A DNA stretch of 64,000 nucleotides from Thermodesulforhabdaceae bacterium (lineage in GTDB: Bacteria > Desulfobacterota > Syntrophobacteria > Syntrophobacterales > Thermodesulforhabdaceae). The stretch's first letter is position 1. The number at the start of each line of letters is the position of its first letter. The stretch spans positions 587,854 to 651,853 of the forward strand of contig JBBFKT010000001.1 in the NCBI GenBank assembly GCA_037482015.1. Reading direction: 5' to 3'. Under the pieces are notes generated by a model. That model saw nothing but the letters and a program-made list of their open reading frames with translations. It had not been told where the DNA came from and did no database searches. Shown one piece after another: positions 17,281-27,127 of this stretch. Both the position numbers and the translations under genes were made by a program.

Positions 17281-18072
17281 TTACATTACTCCTTTATACC
17301 AGCCTCCATCTATATGAATGGATGCGCCGGTTATGTAGCCGGCTTGCTCAGAGGCAAGGAAGGTGACCAAAGCTGCGAATTCCTCGGGAGTTCCAAGGCG
17401 TCCCATGGGAATTTGAGACTCCCATCGTTTAATTATTTCTTCCGGGGTGGTTCCTTCCTTGTCCGCTGTTACTTTCGCAAGATTTCTGACTCGGTCTGTG
17501 AGAGTGTATCCTGGGCAAACATTATTTACCGTAATGTTGTATGGAGCCAGTTCGTTAGACAGACTTTTCGCAAAACCCACAACGCCGGATCTTATAGTAT
17601 TTGAAAGAATAAGCCCATCGATAGGTTGTTTTACTGAAATGGAGGTCATGTTGATAATTCTTCCCCACTTCTTCTCTTTCATAACGGGAACTACCTCGCG
17701 AGTCATCACGATGGTGCTTAAAAGGTTAAGTCGGAAGCCGAAAAACCAAAGGTCGTCGTCTATTTCCAGGAAGGTTTTCGATGGAGGTCCGCCAGCATTA
17801 TTTACGAGGATGTCAACAGTGCCGTAATATTCAAGAGCTTTCCTGATGAAGTTTCTTGCTTGTTCGGGAATGCTTACATCGGCAGCAATGCCTATAATTT
17901 CAGCTCCGGTTTTGGCTCTTATTTCTTCAACGGCATTTGGAAGTTCGGGATCATCGAGAGCGCAGATAGCAAGTCTTGCCCCTTCTCGCCCCATTTCCAT
18001 TGCCACTGCCTTACCCAGGCCCTGGCTACCTCCAGCAATGAAAGCAACCTTTCCCTTAAGTCCCAGATCCAT
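17281..18072 (-). CDS. SDR-family protein, FabG-like, atypical active site
   Basis: 263-residue Rossmann-fold protein. The nucleotide loop is GGSQGLGKA, the NNAG motif is intact (LVNNAGGPPS), and the family Ser is in MTSISVKQ. The expected Tyr-X3-Lys is replaced: the equivalent segment reads LSNTIRSGVVGFAKSL, with Ser for Tyr and Arg for Lys. I recall a beta-ketoacyl-ACP-reductase-like SDR subgroup with imperfect catalytic motifs that fits this. Its reaction is therefore uncertain. It lies next to fabH, which hints at acyl-chain metabolism. GGGAGG precedes the ATG. Confidence 0.82.
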   Translation of the reverse strand: MDLGLKGKVAFIAGGSQGLGKAVAMEMGREGARLAICALDDPELPNAVEEIRAKTGAEIIGIAADVSIPEQARNFIRKALEYYGTVDILVNNAGGPPSKTFLEIDDDLWFFGFRLNLLSTIVMTREVVPVMKEKKWGRIINMTSISVKQPIDGLILSNTIRSGVVGFAKSLSNELAPYNITVNNVCPGYTLTDRVRNLAKVTADKEGTTPEEIIKRWESQIPMGRLGTPEEFAALVTFLASEQAGYITGASIHIDGGWYKGVM

Positions 18073-18142
18073 TCTCTATCCCTCCCGTCTTTGTTTTTTC
18101 AGACATGAGATTAAAATGCCATTTGGGCATTTCTTACGGGTT

Positions 18143-18880
18143 TTATGGTTCGTAAAATTTCTCAACTTGTGGTGTATATCTTTTTTCGCCCGACTCGTAA
18201 ACAAAAAGCGGTGGAGCAATTATAAGTTCACGGCCTACCTTCTTTCTCATAACTATATGAACAAGTTCAGCGTTAGTTCCTGGTTGCGAATGAATACAGG
18301 TAAGCTTTTTAGCTCTCAGATTGTATTGGTGCGCTAGAACAATCAGATCATCTAACCTCCAGGCTGGATAAATCATGGATAAAGTTCCACTATTTTTAAG
18401 AAGATATGCCGCTGCGCTCAAAGTGTCTTCAAGTGTCATCGTCAGTTCGTGGCGAGCTATCGCCTTTTGCGATTCCGGGTTGATCCTTCCGGTTTTCACA
18501 GGACGATAAGGAGGATTGCTTACAACTAAGTCGAAGGTTCCAGCTTCAAAGTGGTCTTTAATTTTTCGAACGTCCACACGGTGAATATCTATAATACTGT
18601 CAAAACCATTTTCTTCCACATTTTTTCTGGCTATTTCTGCTAGATCTTCCTGGATCTCTACTCCCACAATCCGACGCCCTTTCCCACGATAAGCTAATAT
18701 AAGAGGTATTATACCGCAGCCCGTTCCCAGGTCTATAATAAGGTCATTTCTAGTGCATTCGGTAATATTTGCAAGAATGACCGCATCTATGGAGAATCGA
18801 TAACCCTTTTTGTATTGGTAGATTGTGAGCTTCCCGTTGAAAAGCGAATCCCTGGTTATCGTATTAGAATCAACAGTCAT
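18143..18880 (-). CDS. tRNA1(Val) A37 N6-methyltransferase-like (TrmN6/YfiC)
   Basis: 245-residue SAM-dependent methyltransferase. The N-terminus has the YKKGYRFSIDAVILA motif typical of YfiC/TrmN6. The SAM loop is DLGTGCGIIPL, and the catalytic N6-adenine motif is NPPYRP. YfiC methylates A37 of tRNA-Val, but the family also holds other N6/N5 methyltransferases, so the exact substrate is inferred. It follows the DUF1015 gene after four bases. Confidence 0.85.
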   Translation of the reverse strand: MTVDSNTITRDSLFNGKLTIYQYKKGYRFSIDAVILANITECTRNDLIIDLGTGCGIIPLILAYRGKGRRIVGVEIQEDLAEIARKNVEENGFDSIIDIHRVDVRKIKDHFEAGTFDLVVSNPPYRPVKTGRINPESQKAIARHELTMTLEDTLSAAAYLLKNSGTLSMIYPAWRLDDLIVLAHQYNLRAKKLTCIHSQPGTNAELVHIVMRKKVGRELIIAPPLFVYESGEKRYTPQVEKFYEP

Positions 18881-18884
18881 GGAC

Positions 18885-20270
18885 CTAACTGATAGGATTG
18901 CATAATGTTACTGGATCCGTCATGGGATAGATTACAAGACCGCTTGCCACTTTTGGGTAGAAATAAGTGGATTTGTGAGGCATTACAAGACATCGAGATG
19001 CCACTCTCTTGACCTGATCAATCCTTGTGGAATTGATAAAAAATCCCGCCATTTTGGAGCCTTTAAGCACTTTGTTCAAGGCATCCCATATATCGTGGGA
19101 AAAACAGATCTTAAGCTCGTCATCCAGCATGGTTTGATCAAGTCTCAAAAGATGTCCGAAGATGATGCTATCAAGGATGACGACGTCAATATCCAGAAAT
19201 TCTTCTGCTATACGAAGGTTCAAGAGAAATTGTCGGACTTTTTCAGGTTTTGCTCTGAGTAGCCACATTTCACTTTGCCCGTGAAAGACCACCCCAAAAG
19301 CATTGCGACGGTTCTGCCCTTCATCCCAGAGCGCCTTTGCCCACAGACGTTGTTCTTCTTCACTTGAAGTAGAAAACGAAGCGATCTGGAAGAATTCCTT
19401 TGCTCTTTCAAGAAAAGGTTGAACAAGGTCTAACGGGAATGATGGGAATAGCCGGTGAGTAGGAAGTATCATTAGCCCAGGATCTTCCATGGGCGAAAGA
19501 TACATCAAAGCATATTCGTAAGGTTCATTTCCGTCTGCTCTCCCTGTCTTTTCTCTCATTATGTTGCGGTAGGCTAGGGCTGTTTCATAGCGGTGATGAC
19601 CGTCGGCTATGTAAATATCCTTTTCGACGAAGGCTTTACGAAGAAATTCGCAGACTTCTGGATCATTGATGCGCCACAGTCTATGAGCTATACCTTGATC
19701 GTCGGTATAGGTTACGACTTGGGGATTTTTGGAGCTGGCTTCTCGAAGTGCTTCGATGAGTTGACCGCCATTGTCAGAATAAAGAGCAAAAATCGGGCTG
19801 AGGTGAGCTTTGCATGCGGTGGTTAAAAGTAGCCTATCTTTTTTAACTCGCGAAAATGTCTTTTCGTGAGGATAAACACAGCCTTTTTGGAACTCTTCAA
19901 GCTTTAAGAGAGTAAAAAAGCCTTTCCGCGTGTGAAGAACATTGTCTGTAGGAATAAAATAATCGATTTCGTAATAATAAAAAGCAGGTTCTGGGTCTAA
20001 CTCAAAAATCCCTTCCTTGATCCATTCTGAAAAAAGCTTTTTGGCATGTTCATAGGGATCTGTGTTTAATTGCGTTTCGTTTTCGGGTTGGTTAGGGGGT
20101 TTAGGAAGATCGATGTGCACAAAATTGTAGGGACTTCGCAGTCTATACTTTTCTCTTTCTTGGGGGCTTATAACGTCGTATGGAGGAGTTATTACGTCTT
20201 TTAGTGAAAAGCCCTTAGCGAAACATCCTTTGCCGTAGCGTAATCCTCGAAAAGGAGCAATGATAGCCAT
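18885..20270 (-). CDS. DUF1015-family protein
   Basis: 461-residue soluble protein whose start (IAPFRGLRY, TPPYDVISPQER, NFVHIDLP) and the central IADGHHRYETALAYR are hallmarks of DUF1015. Members are widespread in anaerobes and are often labelled as possible kinases, but I know of no firmly established function. It is the first gene of the long minus-strand run that continues into trmN6. The 210-bp divergent region separates it from corC. Confidence 0.8.
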   Translation of the reverse strand: MAIIAPFRGLRYGKGCFAKGFSLKDVITPPYDVISPQEREKYRLRSPYNFVHIDLPKPPNQPENETQLNTDPYEHAKKLFSEWIKEGIFELDPEPAFYYYEIDYFIPTDNVLHTRKGFFTLLKLEEFQKGCVYPHEKTFSRVKKDRLLLTTACKAHLSPIFALYSDNGGQLIEALREASSKNPQVVTYTDDQGIAHRLWRINDPEVCEFLRKAFVEKDIYIADGHHRYETALAYRNIMREKTGRADGNEPYEYALMYLSPMEDPGLMILPTHRLFPSFPLDLVQPFLERAKEFFQIASFSTSSEEEQRLWAKALWDEGQNRRNAFGVVFHGQSEMWLLRAKPEKVRQFLLNLRIAEEFLDIDVVILDSIIFGHLLRLDQTMLDDELKICFSHDIWDALNKVLKGSKMAGFFINSTRIDQVKRVASRCLVMPHKSTYFYPKVASGLVIYPMTDPVTLCNPIS

Positions 20271-20380
20271 TTTTTTGTTGGTCCTTCCTTTCTGTTCTAT
20301 AAAGTCGAAATTTCTCTACAAATTAGAGGCTTTGTTGCTATCATATAGACGGGATTTTAGCAAGAGGGGATCAGAATGCG

Positions 20381-20409
20381 TTGAATCTATGCTTGTGCCG
20401 TGTTATAAA
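20381..20409 (+). promoter_or_regulatory. sigma-70-type promoter for corC-lnt
   Basis: TTGAAT (20381-20386), a 17-base spacer and TATAAA (20404-20409) lie 71 bases before the corC TTG start. A small inverted repeat CCTGAT-TG-ATCAGG at 20431-20444 lies in the 5' leader. Confidence 0.6.
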
Positions 20410-20480
20410 TTCAAACGAGACTTTAAAACGCCTGATTGATCAGGTAATTTAGCATTAGAAAGAAGGGGAGCATTGAAAAA

Positions 20481-21356
20481 TTGAACGAGGAACAACCGGC
20501 AAAGTTGTTGAGATGGCTTAAAAAATTCTTCCGTAAAGTATCACACGCCAGAAAAGCAGAAGATTTTGAAAAGGAAATCGAGCAACTCATAGATGAGGGG
20601 GAAGAAGAGGGGATCATTACTCAGGATGAAGGAGAAATGATTCAGGGTATTTTCTCCTTCAGGGATACGATTGCTAGAGAAGTAATGATCCCTAGAACCG
20701 ATGTTATTGCTATTAAAGCTGATGAACCTATTGAGGAAGTTATTAAAACGATTGTAGAAAGTGGTCATTCGAGAATTCCTATCTATGAGGACACTCTGGA
20801 TAACATCATTGGCATAGTCCACGCTAAGGACCTTCTAAAATACTGGGGGCAGACGGGAATTGCGGCTTCTCAATTTGTTCGTCCGCCATATTATGTTCCC
20901 GAAACTACTAAAATAAGCGTCGTATTTAAGGAACTTAGATCGAGAAAGTCTCACATGGCTGTAGTGCTGGATGAATACGGCGGCACGGCGGGTATTCTTA
21001 CTCTTGAGGACATTATAGAAGAAATTATTGGCGACATAATGGATGAATACGATAATGAGGAAGTATGGATTGTTCCCAATCAGGATGGATCCTTAACCGT
21101 TCACGCTCGCCTTGATGTGGAGGATCTTGAAGACTACCTGGGAGTAGATTTGCCCGAAGGAAAGTTTGAATCCGTTGGAGGGTTGATTATAAGCCTGCTT
21201 GGTAGAGTTCCTGCTAAAGGGGAAAGAATTGCAGTGGGCGGAATCGAAATGGAAGTTCTTCATTCTACAGACCGGAAGATTGAAAAAATAATTGTTAGAC
21301 CTCTTCAATCTCAGGAAAATTCAGATACAGTGGCTTTGAATGGCTCCAGAGAATAG
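20481..21356 (+). CDS. corC: CorC/YbeX-type CBS-domain protein
   Basis: 291 residues. An acidic N-terminal helix region is followed by the MIPRTDV motif that opens the first CBS domain, a second CBS domain (about 130-185), and a C-terminal CorC/HlyC transporter-associated domain (about 205-280). There are no membrane helices, matching YbeX/CorC (about 292 residues) rather than the membrane CNNM-type homologues. Roles in Mg2+/Co2+ handling and in ribosome maturation have been proposed for the family. The start is TTG at 20481 after GGGGAG. It overlaps lnt by 17 bp, the conserved ybeX-lnt arrangement. Confidence 0.9.
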   Translation: MNEEQPAKLLRWLKKFFRKVSHARKAEDFEKEIEQLIDEGEEEGIITQDEGEMIQGIFSFRDTIAREVMIPRTDVIAIKADEPIEEVIKTIVESGHSRIPIYEDTLDNIIGIVHAKDLLKYWGQTGIAASQFVRPPYYVPETTKISVVFKELRSRKSHMAVVLDEYGGTAGILTLEDIIEEIIGDIMDEYDNEEVWIVPNQDGSLTVHARLDVEDLEDYLGVDLPEGKFESVGGLIISLLGRVPAKGERIAVGGIEMEVLHSTDRKIEKIIVRPLQSQENSDTVALNGSRE

Positions 21357-22905
21357 ATCTTTTCTGTCATCTTTGTGGGGATTGTTTTTTGCTTCTGCTT
21401 TAAGTGGGGTATTAGTTGCTCTTAGCTTTCCAAGTGTTTCATTATGGTTTCTTGCCTGGATTGGCATGGTCCCTTTTTTGTATTCGATTATTGCTCGTAA
21501 GGATATGTTAACCCTTAAACAAACGTTGTGTCTTGGCTTTGCCTTTGGTTTCTTCCACTTCCTTGTAGGGCTTTACTGGATCAACATTGTGCTGGAAAAA
21601 TACGGCGGCCTTCCGATATGGATTTCTATCCCCGTGCTGATCTTACTTTGTGGATACCTTGCGTTATACGGTGTCGCCTTTTCCATAGGTCTTAAATTTT
21701 TCCCTGATAATAGAGCTTTTCCCCTGTGGCTTTTTTTACCGTCCTTATGGGTTGTGCTTGAATGGCTGAGAGGTAAACTTCTTACGGGTTTTCCCTGGAA
21801 CCTTCTTGCTTACTCCCAGGGCGATATTATATGGCTTCGCCAGATTGCTGATGTCACGGGAGCTTACGGTGTTAGCTGGCTTGTGGTGCTTGCAAATGTG
21901 CTGCTTGCCCGAGCTTTCATGAGACGTAAAGATTTTATAGGTTGGCTATGTCTCGCTGTGGCTTTACTGTCCACCTTTTGGTATGGAAATAAAACTCTCT
22001 CGTCCGATTTTTACTGCAGTAAGAGAGACGGATTTAACGTGGCAATCGTCCAAGGTAACATCGATCAGGCTCAGAAATGGGACGAAGCTTTTCGGGACTC
22101 CACTATTGACATCTACCGTCAGTTATCACTTAAAGCTTCCCAGTCCAATAAATCGCTTGATTTAATCGTTTGGCCGGAATCGGCTATGCCTTTCTTTTAC
22201 GGATTTGTGCCGAATCTTACACTGCGAGTTGATACGATTATTCAAGATGTGGGTGTTCCGGTGCTTTTTGGAAGTATTGGAATTACCGGTTTTGGCAAAG
22301 ATGCCAGGTTTCTTAACAAAGCATATCTGGTGGAACCAGGAGGTTTCATTGTTGGAGATTATGCAAAAGAACATCTGGTGCCTTTTGGGGAATACGTTCC
22401 ACTCCAGCCTTTTCTATTCTTCGTTCATAAACTAGTTCCTACTGCGGGGGATTTCGTTCCGGGACAATCTCCTGGAGTTATTTCCTGGAAAAATGAAGCA
22501 CTCGGAATGCTTATATGTTATGAAGCTATCTTCCCGGAACTTGCAAGAAGTAGAGTTTTGAACGGGGCAAGCTTGATTGTTAATATATCAAACGATGCCT
22601 GGTTTGGTAGAAGTAGTGCTCCATACCAGCATCTTGAGATTGCAAGGTGGAGAGCAGTTGAAACAAGAAGGCCGATTATTAGATCTACCAACACGGGTAT
22701 TAGCGCCTTTATCGATCCCCTGGGTAACATAGTTTCGACTCTTAATTTATTTGAAGCTGGAACGCTTATTGGCTTTGTGAAACCCTGCTTAGCTCAAACC
22801 TTTTATGTTCGCCACGGGGATTTGTTTGTCGTTTTTTGTGCCTTGATTATCCTTTTAGCTTCGCTATATTCATGGATGAAATGGCGAAAAGGGAAGAATT
22901 TATAG
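21340..22905 (+). CDS. lnt: apolipoprotein N-acyltransferase
   Basis: 521-residue inner-membrane enzyme that N-acylates the Cys of diacylglyceryl lipoproteins, which implies a two-membrane cell. Six or so helices occupy residues 12-215, the nitrilase-fold periplasmic domain about 225-490, and a final helix lies near the C-terminus. The catalytic triad is visible as Glu in VWPESAMP, Lys in YAKEHLVPFGEY and Cys in ICYEAIFPE. It is read with corC. Confidence 0.95.
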   Translation: MAPENRSFLSSLWGLFFASALSGVLVALSFPSVSLWFLAWIGMVPFLYSIIARKDMLTLKQTLCLGFAFGFFHFLVGLYWINIVLEKYGGLPIWISIPVLILLCGYLALYGVAFSIGLKFFPDNRAFPLWLFLPSLWVVLEWLRGKLLTGFPWNLLAYSQGDIIWLRQIADVTGAYGVSWLVVLANVLLARAFMRRKDFIGWLCLAVALLSTFWYGNKTLSSDFYCSKRDGFNVAIVQGNIDQAQKWDEAFRDSTIDIYRQLSLKASQSNKSLDLIVWPESAMPFFYGFVPNLTLRVDTIIQDVGVPVLFGSIGITGFGKDARFLNKAYLVEPGGFIVGDYAKEHLVPFGEYVPLQPFLFFVHKLVPTAGDFVPGQSPGVISWKNEALGMLICYEAIFPELARSRVLNGASLIVNISNDAWFGRSSAPYQHLEIARWRAVETRRPIIRSTNTGISAFIDPLGNIVSTLNLFEAGTLIGFVKPCLAQTFYVRHGDLFVVFCALIILLASLYSWMKWRKGKNL

Positions 22906-22992
22906 TTTTTATTGCCTGAGATCCCAGGGCATGGAAAATGTTATTCCCTGGGCGATTGGGCTGAGCATTTTGAAAATAATGGAGGTAAGTTT

Positions 22993-24130
22993 ATGGCTGT
23001 AGATACTATAGAAATTCAGGGTTCTCTCAGGGAGATAAACGAAAAATTGTCGCTTCTAGGAGCCTATCTTTGACATTGAAGGAAAACAAAACCAGCTTTC
23101 TGAACTGGATGCTTTAATGAGCCAGGATATTTTCTGGCAGGATCCAGCAAGAGCGAAGGAAATTCTAAAGAAAAAATCGGAACTCTCAGAAGTAGTGAGG
23201 AAATGGGCAGATCTTAAGCGCGAATTGGAAGACGCTACTGTCCTTCTAGAACTTGCCGAAGAAGAGAATGATCAGGAAACGTTGCAGGAGGTGATTCAAA
23301 AAGTTGGGCGTCTCAGGAAGGAGATTCGCTTGCTGGAATTGGAGCAACTCATGAAAGATGAGCAGGACGTCCTTAATGCTATTGTCAGTATCCATGCTGG
23401 TGCCGGGGGCACGGAAGCTCAAGATTGGGTAGAAATGCTTTTAAGAATGTATCTTCGGTGGAGTGAACGTAAGGGGTTCAAAATTGAAATGGTGGATATG
23501 CTCCCTGGAGAAGAGGCAGGAATAAAAAGCGTAACTTTTACTGTGGCTGGAAAGTATGCTTACGGGTTTCTAAAGTCTGAGTCGGGTATTCATAGGCTTG
23601 TAAGGATTTCACCTTTTGACGCCAGTGGAAGGCGTCATACGTCTTTTGCGGCAGTTTTTGTATATCCTGAAGTAAACGATGAAATAGTCATTGACATTAG
23701 ACCATCGGATCTACGGATTGAAACTTTTAGAGCCAGTGGAGCTGGCGGGCAACATGTAAACAAAACTAGCTCGGCTGTAAGAATTACTCATATTCCAACA
23801 GGAATTGTTGTAAGTTGCCAGAATGAGAAGTCTCAGCATAGAAACCGTGAAATTGCTATGAAGATTCTTCGTTCGAGGCTTTACGAACGGGAGATCAGGA
23901 AAAGGCAGGAGAAATTTCAGGAAATTCACGATAATTTAGATGATATTTCCTGGGGGAATCAAATAAGGTCCTATATTCTTCAGCCATATCGCCTTGTGAA
24001 AGATCACCGCACAAATGTTGAAAAAGGCGATGTGGATAGTGTGCTTGACGGAGAAATCGACGCCTTTATAGAAGCCTTTCTTCTAAAACAATTACAGGAA
24101 AGAGAATCGGTAAAAGCGGCGATTGCGTAG
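22993..24130 (+). CDS. prfB: peptide chain release factor 2, programmed +1 frameshift
   Basis: RF2 releases peptides at UGA and UAA. The gene is in two frames: 22993-23070, then after skipping one base 23072-24130, giving 378 residues. The in-frame UGA at 23071-23073 is codon 27, in the context TAT-CTT-TGA-C, with a Shine-Dalgarno-like AGGAG at 23058-23062 just before it. This is the classical autoregulatory frameshift. The RF2 tripeptide region SPFDASGRRHTSF and the catalytic GGQ (AGGQHVNKTSSAVR) are intact. The start ATG follows GGAGG at 22981-22985. An annotation starting at ATG 23117 would lose the first 41 residues. Confidence 0.96.
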
Positions 24131-24207
24131 AATTTCCAACCTCTCGCAGGGGAATATTTGTTGGAATTTTATTAAACGAGCGTGTGGACAAAAAGAGGAG
24201 ATCTCGC

Positions 24208-26259
24208 ATGAGAACTTTGTTTGAGGCAAAGAGTGTAGCGGTCGTCGGAGTTTCTACATCTCCAGACAACATGGGCCGAGCAATCATATACAATCTGGTT
24301 CGTTATCAATATTCAGGTGTGGTGTATGCCGTTGGACCAAAAGGAGGAAGCTTTCTGGGCTTTAAGATATATCCATCCGTTATGGATCTTCCAGAGCCAG
24401 TTGATCTTGCGGCAATACTTGTGCCAGCAAGAGCCGTTCCCGATGTATTACGACAGTGTGGAGAGAAGGGAATACGACGAGTTGTTGTAGAATCTGCTGG
24501 TTTTACGGAGCTTGGTGAAGATAGGGCATCCTTAGAACAAGAAGTTCGTAACGTTCTTTCGTCCTATAACATGAGACTTATAGGTCCCAATTGTGTTGGA
24601 ATTATTAACCGCCACACCGGTCTTGCCGTGCCCTTTATGCCGATTGAGCCTCTCGCTCCGCCTGGTGACATAGCCGTAATTGCTCAGAGCGGTGGAGTGG
24701 GGGGTAGCCTTCTTAACATGTTTGGAGAAGAAAGAGTTGGTTACAGTATTTTTGCCTCCATCGGAAATAAACTCAATGTTTCTGAATGTGACCTTGTTGA
24801 TTACTGCATGGATGCTGATCATACTCGAACTATTTTTCTTTACCTTGAAGGTATAGCCGATGGACGCCGACTTATGGAACAGGCTATGCAAGCTCGAAAA
24901 CCTATTATTTTATACAAATCCAATCGAACAGAAGCTGGAAAATCTATCGCTCGCTCACATTCGGCATCTCTGTCAAGCGACGATATGGTTGTTAATGCTG
25001 CCTGTCATCAGGCTGGCATAATTCGAGTTGACGACCAGACTGAAGCTCTTACGGTCTTAAAAGGTTTTTCCCTTCCCATTCCCAAGGGTCCGAGACTTGC
25101 CATTATTTCTCGCTCCGGCGGTCATGCTGTTATTGCCGCCGATGCGGCAGAAGAATACGGCTTTAAGCTTGTTCCTTTCCCGGAAAACATTATCGAAATG
25201 GCGGAAAAACATTCTCGAGCTGGAGTTATACGTTTTCAAAATCCTATGGATCTTGGCGATGTATTTAATTTGAATCTTTATCGCATGCTTGCAGAAGAAG
25301 TCATGAAAAGTCCCGAGTTTGATGCTCTTCTTTTTATTCATCATTATCAAGGAGCCCTTGATGCGGGTGGATCCAGAGAACTGGTGAAAGAGTTAGATTC
25401 AATGAGCCGCCGTTACGATAAGCCCTTAGTTTTCTGTCTTTTTACTTCTCCAAATGAACACCTTGGCAATAAAGCCGCTACTCGATTTCCAATTTTTACT
25501 GACCCAAGGCACGCCCTTCGAGCTCTTGCCGCAACGGTGAAGTGGGAAACTTATAACCCTGTTCCATTTTCTACCAAGCCACCAGCAGGAATTGATAAAA
25601 TATCTGTGAAGAAGATTTTGGATAGCTCTCCGTCCGGGCTTCTTGGTCCTGGAGAGACCGCTGGTATTCTTACATGTTACGGCATACCATTAATTCCATG
25701 GAGTGTGGCTTCCAGCGAAGATGAAGCCGTTTCGGCATCGGAAGCTATTGGGTTTCCTGTTGTGATAAAGACGGCTTCCACCAGGGTTATTCATAAAACT
25801 GATGCTGGTGCCGTGATCCTCAATATCAAAAATGCTGGTGAACTCAGAGAAGCCTACAGGAAAATGTCCGTTTTCGGCAGTGAAGTGCTCATTCAGGCTA
25901 TGGCTCAAGGTGATGGGCTGGAATGGATCGGGGGCGGAAGGCAGGTTGATCAGTTCGGTCCCGTGATTCTTACCGGACTTGGTGGTGTAATGGTGGAAAT
26001 TTTTGCAGATCGAGCTCTTCGCGTTGGTCCAATCACTCACGAAGAGGCGAAGCGCATGATCGACGAAACCAGGGGAGCAAAGCTTCTACAATCCTTCAGA
26101 GGCAGAGAAGCTAGAGATCGGTCTGCTCTCGAAGATATCCTTGTCCGACTTTCCTGGTTGCTTTATGATATGCCACGCATTCAGGAGGTAGATTTGAATC
26201 CTCTCTGGATAACTGCCAGCGGTGCAGTGGCTCTTGATTGGCGGATGATTCTTTCTTAA
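24208..26259 (+). CDS. NDP-forming acyl-CoA synthetase (acetate-CoA ligase family)
   Basis: 683-residue fused-subunit enzyme that interconverts acyl-CoA + ADP + Pi with acid + CoA + ATP. The domains in order are CoA-binding (about 1-125, FEAKSVAVVGVS), succinyl-CoA-ligase-like (about 140-450, with the IARSHSASLS segment at the phospho-His position), and ATP-grasp (about 460-683, VVIKTASTRVIHKTDAGAV). The ATG at 24208 follows GAGGAG. A GTG eight codons earlier lacks a ribosome site. The substrate is unknown, and ATP-yielding use in acetate or branched-acid formation is typical of anaerobes. Confidence 0.88.
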   Translation: MRTLFEAKSVAVVGVSTSPDNMGRAIIYNLVRYQYSGVVYAVGPKGGSFLGFKIYPSVMDLPEPVDLAAILVPARAVPDVLRQCGEKGIRRVVVESAGFTELGEDRASLEQEVRNVLSSYNMRLIGPNCVGIINRHTGLAVPFMPIEPLAPPGDIAVIAQSGGVGGSLLNMFGEERVGYSIFASIGNKLNVSECDLVDYCMDADHTRTIFLYLEGIADGRRLMEQAMQARKPIILYKSNRTEAGKSIARSHSASLSSDDMVVNAACHQAGIIRVDDQTEALTVLKGFSLPIPKGPRLAIISRSGGHAVIAADAAEEYGFKLVPFPENIIEMAEKHSRAGVIRFQNPMDLGDVFNLNLYRMLAEEVMKSPEFDALLFIHHYQGALDAGGSRELVKELDSMSRRYDKPLVFCLFTSPNEHLGNKAATRFPIFTDPRHALRALAATVKWETYNPVPFSTKPPAGIDKISVKKILDSSPSGLLGPGETAGILTCYGIPLIPWSVASSEDEAVSASEAIGFPVVIKTASTRVIHKTDAGAVILNIKNAGELREAYRKMSVFGSEVLIQAMAQGDGLEWIGGGRQVDQFGPVILTGLGGVMVEIFADRALRVGPITHEEAKRMIDETRGAKLLQSFRGREARDRSALEDILVRLSWLLYDMPRIQEVDLNPLWITASGAVALDWRMILS

Positions 26260-26278
26260 AGGGAGGTATCCTATTAGA

Positions 26279-27118
26279 ATGAAAATAGCTTTTAGTTCTA
26301 GAACTTATTCATTTCTGCCACTATACGGAGCTCTTGATGTAATTGCAAAAGCTGGGTTTTCCTACGTAGAAATAGTGGCTGAAAAACCTCATCTCTGCCC
26401 GGAAAAGTTTAATGCCGCTATGGCAGTGGAGTTGGCGGAGTATCTTAAAAAAAACAACCTCGTTGTAACTAGCATAGACACATCACTTACTCATATTCTC
26501 TGTGAAGATGATTCTCAGGTGGTTTGCTCCTGGCTTTCGGAAGACTGGAAAGAACGAGAGAAAAGGATCCGATACACTCTGGACTGTGCAAGAATAGCAG
26601 CCGCTATGGGTGTTCCTCAAATTGTGGTCTCGGCAGGGAGTCCTGTGCCCGAGACCATGGATTCCAAGGAAGCTTGGCGACTTTTTGTGGCAAACATGTT
26701 TAGAGTTCTTCCGGTGGTGGAGCGATTAGGTATTGCTATTGTTATCAAACCCTCCCCAGGTATTCTCATAGAAACCGCTGAACAGCTATTAGCATTCCTT
26801 AAAGAGATGGAATTTCATCCATTTCTTGGAGTTGACCTGGATGTGACTCACGCTTATTGCAGTGGTCAGGATCCCTGCGACGCATTTAAGTTGCTTGCCC
26901 CATATGTTAAGAATATTCACATTAGTGATGGCACCTGTGGTGCTTCCTGCCGCCATCTTCCCTTTGGAGAAGGCGATCTGGAAGTTTCCAAATTTGCTGA
27001 ATGTCTTAAAAATAACGGCTACGATGGATTGCTCACAATATGCTTTGACGCTACGGGAAAATTTCCGGAAGAAACGGTTCAAAAGGCTGGGTTATATTTG
27101 AAGGAGCTTGTCAGTTAA
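26279..27118 (+). CDS. TIM-barrel sugar-phosphate isomerase/epimerase-like protein
   Basis: 279 residues of the AP-endonuclease-2/xylose-isomerase-like superfamily. The barrel start is MKIAFSSRTYSFLPLYGAL. Candidate metal-site segments are GVDLDVTHAY, NIHISDG and RHLPFGEGDLEV. The strand that usually ends in a metal-binding Glu (often LEN) reads VIKPSPG here, so activity may be altered. GGGAGG precedes the ATG. It follows the acyl-CoA synthetase after 19 bases and is probably co-transcribed. The substrate is unknown. Confidence 0.75.
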   Translation: MKIAFSSRTYSFLPLYGALDVIAKAGFSYVEIVAEKPHLCPEKFNAAMAVELAEYLKKNNLVVTSIDTSLTHILCEDDSQVVCSWLSEDWKEREKRIRYTLDCARIAAAMGVPQIVVSAGSPVPETMDSKEAWRLFVANMFRVLPVVERLGIAIVIKPSPGILIETAEQLLAFLKEMEFHPFLGVDLDVTHAYCSGQDPCDAFKLLAPYVKNIHISDGTCGASCRHLPFGEGDLEVSKFAECLKNNGYDGLLTICFDATGKFPEETVQKAGLYLKELVS

Positions 27119-27127
27119 GGGTTTTTA

